A DNA stretch of 5,651 nucleotides from an uncultured Roseburia sp. (GCA_947384095.1 CANDFU010000138.1:1-5651); one strand, 5' to 3'. Counted from the first letter of the stretch, positions 1 through 5,190 are shown. A program made the numbers and translations. Notes: generated by a model not told the origin, from the letters alone.

Positions 1-43
1 TGACGAGAGGTGACTGGAGTTCAGACGTGTGCTCTTCCGATCT
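1..43. other. Illumina sequencing adapter left in the assembly
   Basis: Bases 10-43 read exactly as the 34-base Illumina index-side read primer, starting GTGACTGGAGTTC and ending GCTCTTCCGATCT. Bases 2-9 (GACGAGAG) sit where an 8-base sample index belongs, and base 1 (T) fits the last base of the flow-cell adapter before it. Genomic sequence therefore begins at base 44. This is untrimmed adapter at a contig end and has no biological function. The match is direct; reading bases 2-9 as the index is inference. Confidence 0.97.
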
Positions 44-662
44 GGCAGATACTTCCCGCCATCACAAAAAGGTGAAAAATCTCATGGCTTCCGAAATTCA
101 CATGTTTTGAATTAAAAACAGGGAGTTTCAGCGCATAGATCACACCGCCCGCCGTATAAATAACGCCTCCCGCCAGAAGCCATAAAAAAGCTTCCTTTGT
201 GAGTGTCGTGAGAAGTTCTCCGAATACAAAAAGACATACCCATCCCATCGCAATATAGATCACGGACGAAAACCACTTCGGGCAGTTAATCCAGAGTGCC
301 TTTATGGCCATTCCGGCCGCCGCAATCCCCCACACTGCCGCAAGCAGGGTATACCCTGATTTTCCCCCCAGCACGATCAGGCAGACCGGCGTATAGGACC
401 CTGCAATGAGCACAAAAATCATCATATGATCCAGCTTTTTAAAAATCTTTAAGACCTTCCCCGGCACAACGACAGCGTGATAAAGCGTGCTGGCGCCGTA
501 CAAAAGTACCATGCTCCCCATAAAAATTATCATTGCCTCGACATTAAGACTGCTCCCCGACATCTGCGCCTTCGCCAGAAGCGGCATAGCCGCTAGTACC
601 GTCATCATCAGCGCGATAAAATGTGTAATTGCACTTCCCGGTTCTCTTATTGTAATCTGCAT
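44..662 (-). CDS. trhA: Hemolysin III / TrhA-family (PAQR-like) membrane protein, 3' end lost
   Basis: Polytopic membrane protein of the HlyIII/TrhA family, whose bacterial members are linked to membrane homeostasis. About 206 genuine residues are present, with several hydrophobic segments. Family landmarks are the N-terminal EPGSAITH (7-14), GASTLYH (56-62, with conserved Ser58 and His62), LDHMMIFVLIAGSYTP (77-92, Asp78) and HEIFHLFVMAGS (193-204). In PAQR proteins these Ser/Asp/His residues form a zinc site. The open frame runs into the adapter: codon 207 is chimeric and the six residues after it (IGRAHV) are adapter translation, not protein. Base 44 supplies the C of a codon that is normally a conserved His (CAY) in this family. 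Perhaps 10-15 residues are missing. The ATG start at 662 has a strong ribosome binding site. The gene has its own promoter downstream of the asnS terminator. Family assignment is firm; cellular role is inferred from the family. Confidence 0.93.
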
Positions 663-668
663 GCATTT

Positions 669-676
669 CCTCCCCC
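669..676 (-). promoter_or_regulatory. Ribosome binding site of the HlyIII-family gene
   Basis: On the minus strand this reads GGGGGAGG, 6 bases before the ATG ending at 662. It supports that start codon; no other in-frame start lies close upstream. Confidence 0.8.
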
Positions 677-688
677 TTGCTCTATATC

Positions 689-723
689 ATAGTTTTTAAT
701 ATTCTACTATATAGTTTTTAATA
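689..723 (-). repeat. Two 13-bp direct repeats in the leader of the HlyIII-family gene
   Basis: The 13 bases ATAGTTTTTAATA (plus strand) occur at 689-701 and again exactly at 711-723, a 22-bp period or about two helical turns. They lie between the predicted transcription start (near 732) and the ribosome binding site. Same-face spacing suggests a binding site for a regulator, but AT-rich sequence can produce such repeats by chance. Confidence 0.5.
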
Positions 724-738
724 CTACTTGTTGTTCTG

Positions 739-767
739 ATAGTACTCTTATTATATGGGAATGTCAA
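739..767 (-). promoter_or_regulatory. Sigma-A-like promoter of the HlyIII-family gene
   Basis: On the minus strand, a perfect -35 TTGACA (762-767) is followed after 17 bases by TACTAT (739-744, 4 of 6 to TATAAT). Predicted start is near 732, giving a leader of about 70 bases. It lies just downstream of the asnS terminator, so the gene appears to be an independent unit. Confidence 0.65.
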
Positions 768-789
768 TACAGATATTCTGAATTTTTTA

Positions 790-828
790 TAAAAAAGAGC
801 AATGCCGTACAGTCGCATTGCCCTTTTA
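790..828 (-). terminator. Intrinsic terminator of asnS
   Basis: On the minus strand, GGGCAATGC (815-823) pairs with GCATTGCTC (797-805) through a 9-base loop, one G-U pair included. AAAA flanks the 5' side and six T residues follow (791-796). It begins about 20 bases after the asnS stop. The plus-strand reading also has a T-run after the stem, so it may work in both directions. Confidence 0.9.
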
Positions 829-846
829 TGAAAATATCCATTTAGA

Positions 847-2238
847 TTACAATTCGCAGTTATTTACCGTGCGCGGGAACGGAATCACATCCCTGATGTT
901 GGTCATACCCGTCAGATACATCACGCATCGCTCAAAACCAAGTCCGAATCCCGCGTGGCGTGCGGATCCGTATTTGCGGAGATCCAGATAAAATTCATAG
1001 TCCTTCTCGTCAAGACCCATCTCGCGGATGCGCGCCGACAGCTTTTCATAATCGTCCTCTCTCTGGCTTCCGCCGATAATCTCGCCGATGCCGGGGACCA
1101 GGCAGTCCACCGCCGCGACCGTCCTGCCATCCTCGTTCTGCTTCATATAAAAGGCCTTGATTTCCTTTGGATAATCTGTCACAAACACCGGCCTTTTGTA
1201 CACCACTTCCGTCAGATACCGCTCATGCTCCGTCTGCAGATCCGCTCCCCAGGAAACCTTGTATTCAAACCGATCGTTCTGCTTCTCAAGCAGGGCAACC
1301 GCCTCCGTATATGTCACACGGGCAAAATCTGAATTTACGACGTTATGCAGCCGCTCCAGCAGGCCTTTATCGATAAAGCTGTTAAAAAACGCCATCTCCT
1401 CCGGTGCATTGTCAAGCACATACTGGATAATATATTTTAACATGCTCTCCGCAAGCATCATGTCATCATCCAGATCCGCAAACGCGATCTCCGGCTCAAT
1501 CATCCAGAATTCCGCCGCATGCCGGGTCGTATTGGAATTTTCAGCCCGAAACGTCGGCCCGAATGTGTAAATGTTTTTAAATGCCATCGCATACGTCTCG
1601 CCGTTTAACTGGCCGCTCACCGTCAGATTGGTCGGTCTGCCAAAAAAGTCTTTCCCATAGTCAACCTCACCCTTCGGATCTTTCGGCGGTTCCTTTATAT
1701 CAAGCGTCGTCACCTGGAACATCTCTCCTGCGCCCTCGCAGTCGCTCCCGGTAATGATCGGCGTATGGACATAGACAAAATCTCTCTCCTGGAAAAACTT
1801 ATGAATCGCATAAGCAACCAGGGAACGCACCCTGAAAACCGCCTCGAACGTATTTGTCCTTGGCCTCAGATGAGAAATCGTCCGCAGATATTCAAAACTG
1901 TGCTTTTTTTTCTGTAAAGGGTAATCCGGCGTCGACGCCCCCTCCACAGTAATCTCCGCTGCCTGAATCTCAAACGGCTGCTTTGTTCCCGGCGTGGCGA
2001 TCATTCTGCCTGTCACAAGAACCGCCGCCCCCACATTCAGCTTCTCAACCTCGGCAAAATTCGAAAGCACGTCCGAATACACGATCTGCACGGGCTCAAA
2101 AAACGTACCGTCGTTGACCACAATAAATCCAAAATTTTTCGAATTGCGGATGCTTCTGACCCACCCGCCGATCGTGACAGATGTATCCACATATTGATCC
2201 TGCTTCCGGAATAAATCCCTGACACTGACTAAATCCAT
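847..2238 (-). CDS. asnS: Asparaginyl-tRNA synthetase
   Basis: Class IIb aminoacyl-tRNA synthetase that charges tRNA-Asn with asparagine in the cytoplasm, using ATP. The 463-residue product matches the usual length (E. coli 466). An N-terminal OB-fold anticodon-binding domain spans roughly 18-100 ([19 protein letters not shown]). The catalytic domain carries [18 protein letters not shown] (157-174), motif 2 with FRAEN (230-234) and EFWMIEPE (243-250), and motif 3 GFGLGFER (430-437) followed by [10 protein letters not shown]. The asparagine-type insertion and DCEGAGEMF favour AsnS over AspRS or LysRS. A longer reading from GTG at 2256 exists, but the ribosome binding site GGAGGG lies inside it and points to the ATG at 2238. 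It follows gntR by 123 bases with a likely promoter of its own and ends in a strong terminator. No T-box leader is visible. Confidence 0.98.
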   Translation of the reverse strand: MDLVSVRDLFRKQDQYVDTSVTIGGWVRSIRNSKNFGFIVVNDGTFFEPVQIVYSDVLSNFAEVEKLNVGAAVLVTGRMIATPGTKQPFEIQAAEITVEGASTPDYPLQKKKHSFEYLRTISHLRPRTNTFEAVFRVRSLVAYAIHKFFQERDFVYVHTPIITGSDCEGAGEMFQVTTLDIKEPPKDPKGEVDYGKDFFGRPTNLTVSGQLNGETYAMAFKNIYTFGPTFRAENSNTTRHAAEFWMIEPEIAFADLDDDMMLAESMLKYIIQYVLDNAPEEMAFFNSFIDKGLLERLHNVVNSDFARVTYTEAVALLEKQNDRFEYKVSWGADLQTEHERYLTEVVYKRPVFVTDYPKEIKAFYMKQNEDGRTVAAVDCLVPGIGEIIGGSQREDDYEKLSARIREMGLDEKDYEFYLDLRKYGSARHAGFGLGFERCVMYLTGMTNIRDVIPFPRTVNNCEL

Positions 2239-2242
2239 ATTT

Positions 2243-2248
2243 CCCTCC
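2243..2248 (-). promoter_or_regulatory. Ribosome binding site that fixes the asnS start
   Basis: Minus-strand GGAGGG lies 4 bases before the ATG at 2236-2238. The in-frame GTG (2256) and ATG (2250) starts are upstream of or overlap this site and have no comparable site of their own. The shorter 463-residue product is therefore preferred. Confidence 0.8.
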
Positions 2249-2321
2249 ATGTACACATGTTTTCTCTATGATTGCGCCGCCTTTTTACCTGTTCAGCTTG
2301 TGAACACAGCGCTCTCACAAT

Positions 2322-2350
2322 ATCTTATCCGCACTATCCGCAAAAATCAA
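2322..2350 (-). promoter_or_regulatory. Possible sigma-A-like promoter of asnS
   Basis: Minus strand TTGATT (2345-2350), 17 bases, then TAAGAT (2322-2327), each 4 of 6 to consensus. It lies just after the gntR stop and would give a leader of about 77 bases. That leader contains only a short GTTCA/TGAAC hairpin (2291-2305) and no terminator. Read-through from gntR is also possible. Confidence 0.45.
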
Positions 2351-2361
2351 GTCTTATTACT

Positions 2362-3036
2362 TCATTCCTGCTCTCTTATGATCTCCTTGACCGCGGCCAC
2401 CTGGTTTTCTACATGCTTGTGCATCGCCTCCGTTACTTTTTCTTTGTTCTTCTCCGAGAGTCCCTCCACAATCTGGCAATGTTCCCTGATCAGGACCGGA
2501 TAATTTTTTTCCTCTTTCAGATATTCCACCCGGTAGCGGTACATCTGCTCTCTCAGATTATTCAGCATGTTGACAAGCTTCGGATTTCCGGTCGCCTGAT
2601 AGATAATGTCATGAAAACGGACATCCGCCTCCGCAATCCGTTTCAGGTCCTTTGTCTTTGTATACTCCTCAAACTCATGCATCGTACGCCTTAAACCGCC
2701 CAGCTCCTCCTCCGAAATTTTTTCACAGGCAATCGAAGCCGCAAGTTCGTCAAGCGCTTCGCGCACCTGCAGGACATCCTGCATGTCCTTTTCCGTCATT
2801 TTTGCGACCTCCGCGCCTTTCCGCGGAATCGTCACCGCCAGCCCTTCCTGTTCCAGCATTCGGATGGCCTCCCTGATCGGAGTCCTGCTCACACCGAGCT
2901 TTGCGGCAAGCTGCAGCTCCATCAGGCGCTCCCCCGGTTTTAAATCTCCTTTGAGAATCGCCTCCCGCAGCGTATGAAACACGACATCGCGCAGCGGAAG
3001 GTACGCATTCATATTCAGAGTCAATCCTTCTTTCAT
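2362..3036 (-). CDS. GntR-family transcriptional regulator, FadR/FCD subfamily
   Basis: DNA-binding repressor or activator of the FadR branch of GntR proteins, 224 residues, the normal length. The winged helix-turn-helix occupies about 12-77, with the recognition region LAAKLGVSRTPIREAIRMLE (43-62). The all-helical FCD effector domain covers about 85-215. Its metal/ligand residues appear as Asp138 and His142 (ADVRFHD), His186 (REHCQ) and His208 (HKHVE), the usual D/H/H/H set, so it probably binds a metal-coordinated small carboxylate. The ATG at 3036 follows GGAGG, which overlaps the TAG stop of ispE (TAGGAGG), so the two genes are probably translationally coupled. A TGTATACA palindrome at the start of the ispE-gntR transcript is a candidate autoregulatory operator. 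The effector and target genes cannot be read from the sequence; asnS downstream is one possible target. Confidence 0.93.
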   Translation of the reverse strand: MKEGLTLNMNAYLPLRDVVFHTLREAILKGDLKPGERLMELQLAAKLGVSRTPIREAIRMLEQEGLAVTIPRKGAEVAKMTEKDMQDVLQVREALDELAASIACEKISEEELGGLRRTMHEFEEYTKTKDLKRIAEADVRFHDIIYQATGNPKLVNMLNNLREQMYRYRVEYLKEEKNYPVLIREHCQIVEGLSEKNKEKVTEAMHKHVENQVAAVKEIIREQE

Positions 3037-3045
3037 AACCGCCTC

Positions 3046-3918
3046 CTACCTCATATTATTATATATGCTCGTAAGATAAACCTGCCTTGCCAGCCCCGAT
3101 TCCTTCATTGCATTGTAAGCCGCCTCCGCTTTTTCCTCCCCGTCAAACAATCCGAATACCGTGGGGCCGCTGCCGCTCATCATCGCGCCCGCCGCCCCAT
3201 GCTCAAGCATGTGCTCTTTGATCTCCGCGATAACCGGATAATGAGGGATCGTCACAGTCTCAAGTATATTTCCCATTCCGGAAGCGATGGCGGCAAGGTC
3301 CTTAGCACGGATATCTGCGAGCAGCCGGTCAATATCGGGATGCACGATTCCGTCATTCAGTTTCAGATTCTCATAGACAAACTTTGTAGACACGTTAATC
3401 TGTGGTTTTGCGATCAGAACAGGACATTTGACCATCGGAGGAAGCGCTGAGAGCTTTTCACCGATTCCCTCTGCAAGAGCGGTTCCACGCATCAGACAGT
3501 ACGGAACATCCGCCCCGATTTTTACGCCCCGCTCCATCAGCTCTTTCTTTGAAAGGCCAAGCCCGAACATCCGGTTTATTCCATACAGGGCTGCCGCGGC
3601 GTCCGTGCTCCCGCCCGCAAGCCCCGCCGCCACCGGAATATGCTTCTGCAGCCTTATGGAAAGGCCGTCCTTAATATGAAACTCTTCCATCAGAAGTTTT
3701 GCCGCTTTATAGACAAGATTATTCTCATTCGTGGGAAGAAAGGCCAGATTTGCAGACAGTGCAATTTCTCCCGTTCCCGTCCTTATCATTTCAAGACGGT
3801 CAAACAGGTGAATGGTCTGCATCACCATGCGCACTTCATGATAGCCGTCCTCCCGCTTTCGAAGCACATCGAGTCCAAGGTTAATTTTAGCCAGCGCCTT
3901 TACAGAAATCTCTTTCAT
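3046..3918 (-). CDS. ispE: 4-diphosphocytidyl-2-C-methyl-D-erythritol kinase
   Basis: GHMP-superfamily kinase of the MEP (non-mevalonate) isoprenoid pathway. It phosphorylates the 2-hydroxyl of CDP-methylerythritol with ATP in the cytoplasm. The 290-residue length is typical. Visible motifs are AKINLGLDVL (10-19) with catalytic Lys11, GYHEVRMVMQTI (25-36), the ATP-binding glycine-rich PVAAGLAGGSTDAAAA (95-110), GADVPYC (135-141) with catalytic Asp137, and the C-terminal MSGSGPTVFG (247-256). It is the first gene of a minus-strand unit with gntR 9 bases downstream. The ATG at 3918 is preceded by GAGAGG (3925-3930). A good promoter lies about 120 bases upstream. Nothing looks damaged. Confidence 0.98.
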   Translation of the reverse strand: MKEISVKALAKINLGLDVLRKREDGYHEVRMVMQTIHLFDRLEMIRTGTGEIALSANLAFLPTNENNLVYKAAKLLMEEFHIKDGLSIRLQKHIPVAAGLAGGSTDAAAALYGINRMFGLGLSKKELMERGVKIGADVPYCLMRGTALAEGIGEKLSALPPMVKCPVLIAKPQINVSTKFVYENLKLNDGIVHPDIDRLLADIRAKDLAAIASGMGNILETVTIPHYPVIAEIKEHMLEHGAAGAMMSGSGPTVFGLFDGEEKAEAAYNAMKESGLARQVYLTSIYNNMR

Positions 3919-3980
3919 TTTCTACCTCTCTGTACATCTCATGCGCGTCTGCCTCCGCCCATACTTTTTCTGTGCGGACA

Positions 3981-3992
3981 AAAGACGTCTTT
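3981..3992. repeat. 12-bp perfect palindrome in the ispE leader
   Basis: AAAGACGTCTTT is its own reverse complement. With one bulged A, pairing continues through flanking CA and TG. It lies about 40-50 bases after the predicted ispE transcription start and 63 bases before the ATG. It could be a second operator or a site of RNA pairing; function is unknown. Confidence 0.45.
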
Positions 3993-3996
3993 GTAT
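3986..3996 (-). repeat. Inverted copy of an 11-bp word shared by the two divergent leaders (copy 1)
   Basis: The minus strand reads ATACAAAGACG here; the plus strand reads the same at 4118-4128. In both copies ACCGAT lies just upstream, directly joined here and separated by a few bases in copy 2. Each copy is near the 5' end of, or within, one of the two divergent transcripts. Confidence 0.5.
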
Positions 3997-4016
3997 CGGT
4001 TTCGTAATCCATTGTT

Positions 4017-4033
4017 TTGTATTCTGTATACAA
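4017..4033. promoter_or_regulatory. Candidate GntR/FCD operator at the ispE transcription start
   Basis: TGTATACA (4025-4032) is a perfect palindrome, and with flanks it reads TCTGTATACAAT, close to the TTGTATACAA-type sites bound by many FadR/FCD regulators. A TTGTAT half-site (4017-4022) also pairs with ATACAA (4028-4033) across 5 bases. It covers the predicted +1 of the ispE-gntR transcript (near 4032), a good position for repression. Assigning it to the regulator encoded at 2362-3036 is inference. Confidence 0.45.
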
Positions 4034-4038
4034 TATGC

Positions 4039-4067
4039 ATTCTACCATTATCGCATGAATACGTCAA
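4039..4067 (-). promoter_or_regulatory. Sigma-A-like promoter of the ispE-gntR unit
   Basis: Minus strand TTGACG (4062-4067, 5 of 6) and TAGAAT (4039-4044, 5 of 6) separated by 17 bases. The predicted start near 4032 gives a leader of about 113 bases to the ispE ATG. It is oriented away from the plus-strand promoter at 4087-4114. Confidence 0.75.
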
Positions 4068-4086
4068 GATTCTGTTATTTTTTTCC

Positions 4087-4114
4087 TAAAGTATTCTGTC
4101 ACCAATACCGATAT
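4087..4114 (+). promoter_or_regulatory. Sigma-28/sigma-D-like promoter upstream of the 213-residue protein gene
   Basis: TAAA (4087-4090), 16 bases, then ACCGATAT (4107-4114). This fits the motility-sigma consensus of Gram-positive bacteria (TAAA, 14-16 bases, GCCGATAT) at 11 of 12 positions. Predicted start is near 4120, which leaves a leader of about 297 bases before the ATG at 4417. I see no good sigma-A promoter closer to that gene. This suggests the gene belongs to the flagellar/chemotaxis regulon. Confidence 0.6.
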
Positions 4115-4117
4115 ATC

Positions 4118-4128
4118 ATACAAAGACG
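4118..4128 (+). repeat. Inverted copy of an 11-bp word shared by the two divergent leaders (copy 2)
   Basis: Reads ATACAAAGACG on the plus strand and matches the minus strand at 3986-3996. It sits at the predicted start of the sigma-28-like transcript. Confidence 0.5.
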
Positions 4129-4229
4129 ATAACCATTTTGCCATTGTATCTTCAATCGGGACAGCATACAGCCGGCAAAACGGAGATCGGTTTCCAACCA
4201 GATCTGCCATGCATGGACGCAGGCAGTCT

Positions 4230-4259
4230 CTGTGTCTCACAGACACAGCAATTTTATTC
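4230..4259 (+). terminator. Possible attenuator hairpin inside the leader
   Basis: CTGTGTCT (4230-4237) pairs perfectly with AGACACAG (4241-4248) across a 3-base loop, followed by CAATTTTATT. The stem is strong but the T-run is short and starts late. If it terminates, it would release an RNA of about 130-140 bases from the sigma-28-like promoter. Confidence 0.3.
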
Positions 4260-4403
4260 CCGCAGGCAATGAACCGGGCAGCTGCGAAGCAGACACCTGG
4301 CGAATGCCGCGAGGGTCTGATGCCCCACAGCTCTGCCGCACCGCAAGCCGGATGCCCATGAGCCTGTTGCGGGGTTGTTGACTTTAACAGTTTCCAAAGG
4401 AAT

Positions 4404-4408
4404 GGAGG
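4404..4408 (+). promoter_or_regulatory. Ribosome binding site of the 213-residue protein gene, in a GGA-rich context
   Basis: GGAGG lies 8 bases before the ATG at 4417 and fixes the start. Three GGA triplets (4399, 4404, 4407) crowd this site. The first can be in the 3' arm of a small hairpin, TTCC (4392-4395) with GGAA (4399-4402). Confidence 0.8.
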
Positions 4409-4416
4409 AATGAATC

Positions 4417-5058
4417 ATGGCTATTAATTCAGTAAGCAATGCTACAGGTTCCGTACAGACGCCAACCTACAATAGCACGCCAAAAAAGACGGACGCTGCA
4501 GAGAAGAACACAAACACGGGTACGGGCACGAAAAATGAGGCTGCCGCTGTTTATGAGAAGAGTTCTGACAAACAGACTTCCGCCAACACCGTTACCAAAA
4601 AGCCGAATACCGCTCTTATCGCTAAAATGAAGGCGGATGCAGAGCAGCGCACGGCGCAGCTGAAGAGTCTCGTCGAAAAGATGATGACAAAGCAGGGCGA
4701 GGCTATCGGAAAAGCAGACTCCATGTGGCGTTTTCTTGCCGATGGCAAATTTACCGTAGATGCCGCGACCAAAGCACAGGCGCAGGCCGATATTGCTGAG
4801 GACGGCTACTGGGGTGTGGAGCAGACGTCCGACCGTATTCTTGATTTCGCGAAGGCGCTCTCCGGAAACGATCCGGACAAGGCGGATGAACTTCTTGAAG
4901 CATTCAAAAAAGGCTTTAAACAGGCTACCGGCGCCTGGGGGAAGGATCTTCCGGATATCTCCCAGCGTACTTATGACGCCGTTGTAGAAAAATTTGACAA
5001 CTGGAAAAAAGGAAACAAGACCGAAGAGGTTGCGGATCCGGCGCAGGCACAGGCTTAA
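4417..5058 (+). CDS. Conserved-type protein of unknown function, probable motility-regulon member
   Basis: I do not recognise a named family. The 213-residue product has no signal peptide, no hydrophobic segment and no cysteine. Residues 1-65 are a hydrophilic, Thr/Asn/Lys/Ala-rich low-complexity tail; the opening MAINSVSN faintly recalls flagellin-type N-termini. From about 64 it becomes helical: a charged helix (66-92), then a compact block with aromatic and invariant-looking residues, DSMWRFLADGKFTVDAATKA (101-120), EDGYWGVEQTSDRILDFAKA (128-147), GFKQATGAWGKDLPDISQRT (166-185) and FDNWKKG (193-199). The tail is Ala/Gln-rich. This resembles uncharacterised proteins I associate with motile Clostridia, but that is memory, not a search. 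It is the only gene downstream of the sigma-28-like promoter and long leader, and is followed by tandem terminators, so it is monocistronic. A flagellum- or motility-linked cytoplasmic or exported role is inference. Confidence 0.88.
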   Translation: MAINSVSNATGSVQTPTYNSTPKKTDAAEKNTNTGTGTKNEAAAVYEKSSDKQTSANTVTKKPNTALIAKMKADAEQRTAQLKSLVEKMMTKQGEAIGKADSMWRFLADGKFTVDAATKAQAQADIAEDGYWGVEQTSDRILDFAKALSGNDPDKADELLEAFKKGFKQATGAWGKDLPDISQRTYDAVVEKFDNWKKGNKTEEVADPAQAQA

Positions 5059-5067
5059 CTGTGAAAG

Positions 5068-5084
5068 GCTGCCATTTTGGCAGC
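5068..5084 (+). repeat. GC-rich hairpin just after the stop codon
   Basis: GCTGCC (5068-5073) pairs with GGCAGC (5079-5084) through ATTTT, 10 bases after the stop. No T-run follows, so it is more likely an mRNA-end stabiliser or a pause hairpin than a terminator. Its CTGCC/GGCAG core recurs in the terminator at 5205-5227. Confidence 0.5.
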
Positions 5085-5145
5085 TATTCATCAAACAGTA
5101 TCAGCCAGCAGACCGAAATAGGGCATCTGCCATACAGGAGGTGCA

Positions 5146-5190
5146 GAAAAAGACGAGTAAGAAGCAAACCGTTTCCTGCCCGTCTTTTTC
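5146..5190 (+). terminator. Long-armed terminator-like inverted repeat
   Basis: GAAAAAGACG (5146-5155) and CGTCTTTTTC (5181-5190) are perfect 10-base inverted arms around a 25-base loop. The T-run is within and just after the 3' arm. It could terminate in either direction, though the large loop makes it weaker than the next hairpin. Confidence 0.55.

Larger units (their letters stand above)
4121..4416 (+). ncRNA. Long hairpin-rich 5' leader of the 213-residue protein gene
   Basis: This 296-base stretch holds no convincing gene but many strong pairings. Hairpin A: AGATCGGTT (4184-4192) with AACC-A-GATCT (4196-4205), 9 pairs and one bulge. Hairpin B: CTGCC (4204-4208) with GGCAG (4222-4226), which overlaps A and could alternate with it. 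Hairpin C: 4230-4248. A three-way-junction-like unit D: closing stem GGGCA (4276-4280) with TGCCC (4321-4325), a small hairpin GCT/AGC with a GCGA (GNRA) tetraloop (4281-4290), and an arm CAGAC (4290-4294) with GTCTG (4315-4319) topped by TGGC/GCCG (4298-4309). Hairpin E: CCGCAA (4341-4346) with TTGCGG (4367-4372). I match it to no riboswitch class I know. It could be a regulatory leader or a separate small RNA; pairings were found by eye. Confidence 0.45.

Noticed and set aside
955..1570. Plus-strand open frames across asnS
   Set aside because: They are antisense shadows of a clearly conserved gene.
2248..2259. CATGTACACATG near the asnS start as a second GntR operator
   Set aside because: It is not a true palindrome, differs from TGTATACA in its centre, and lies between the promoter and start without other support.
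3640..4132. Plus-strand open frames over the 5' end of ispE and its leader
   Set aside because: They overlap ispE motifs and its promoter, lack ribosome binding sites, and are rich in His/Phe/Cys/Arg as expected for antisense frames.
4064..4246. Minus-strand 60-residue open frame upstream of ispE
   Set aside because: It starts with GTG inside the 4230-4248 hairpin, has no ribosome binding site, covers the -35 region of the ispE promoter, and the peptide has no recognisable features.
4276..4326. ZTP (pfl) or cobalamin riboswitch (suggested by CCGGGCA and CACCTGGC)
   Set aside because: Only short fragments match. The ZTP core GACUGGCG and the full B12 box are not present.
4171..4380. Cyclic-di-GMP-I riboswitch (suggested by GGCAAAAC, GGACGCAGGC and GCGGGGTT)
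   Set aside because: The words are spread over about 200 bases, the required GGC/GCC pairing and GACGCAAAGCC block are absent, and the GNRA hairpin is not in the right place.
4254..4439. Minus-strand 61-residue open frame over the leader
   Set aside because: It overlaps the start of the 213-residue protein gene and the structured leader, and its composition looks like reverse-complement noise.
4429..5094. Minus-strand 221-residue open frame opposite the 213-residue protein gene
   Set aside because: The plus frame has the ribosome binding site, promoter, terminator and protein-like composition. The minus frame is Arg/Leu/Cys/Phe-rich shadow sequence without a ribosome binding site.
5136..5160. 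Start of a gene behind the AGGAGG at 5136-5141
   Set aside because: The only nearby start, GTG at 5141, directly abuts the ribosome binding site with no spacer, and the sequence enters the terminator stem at once.
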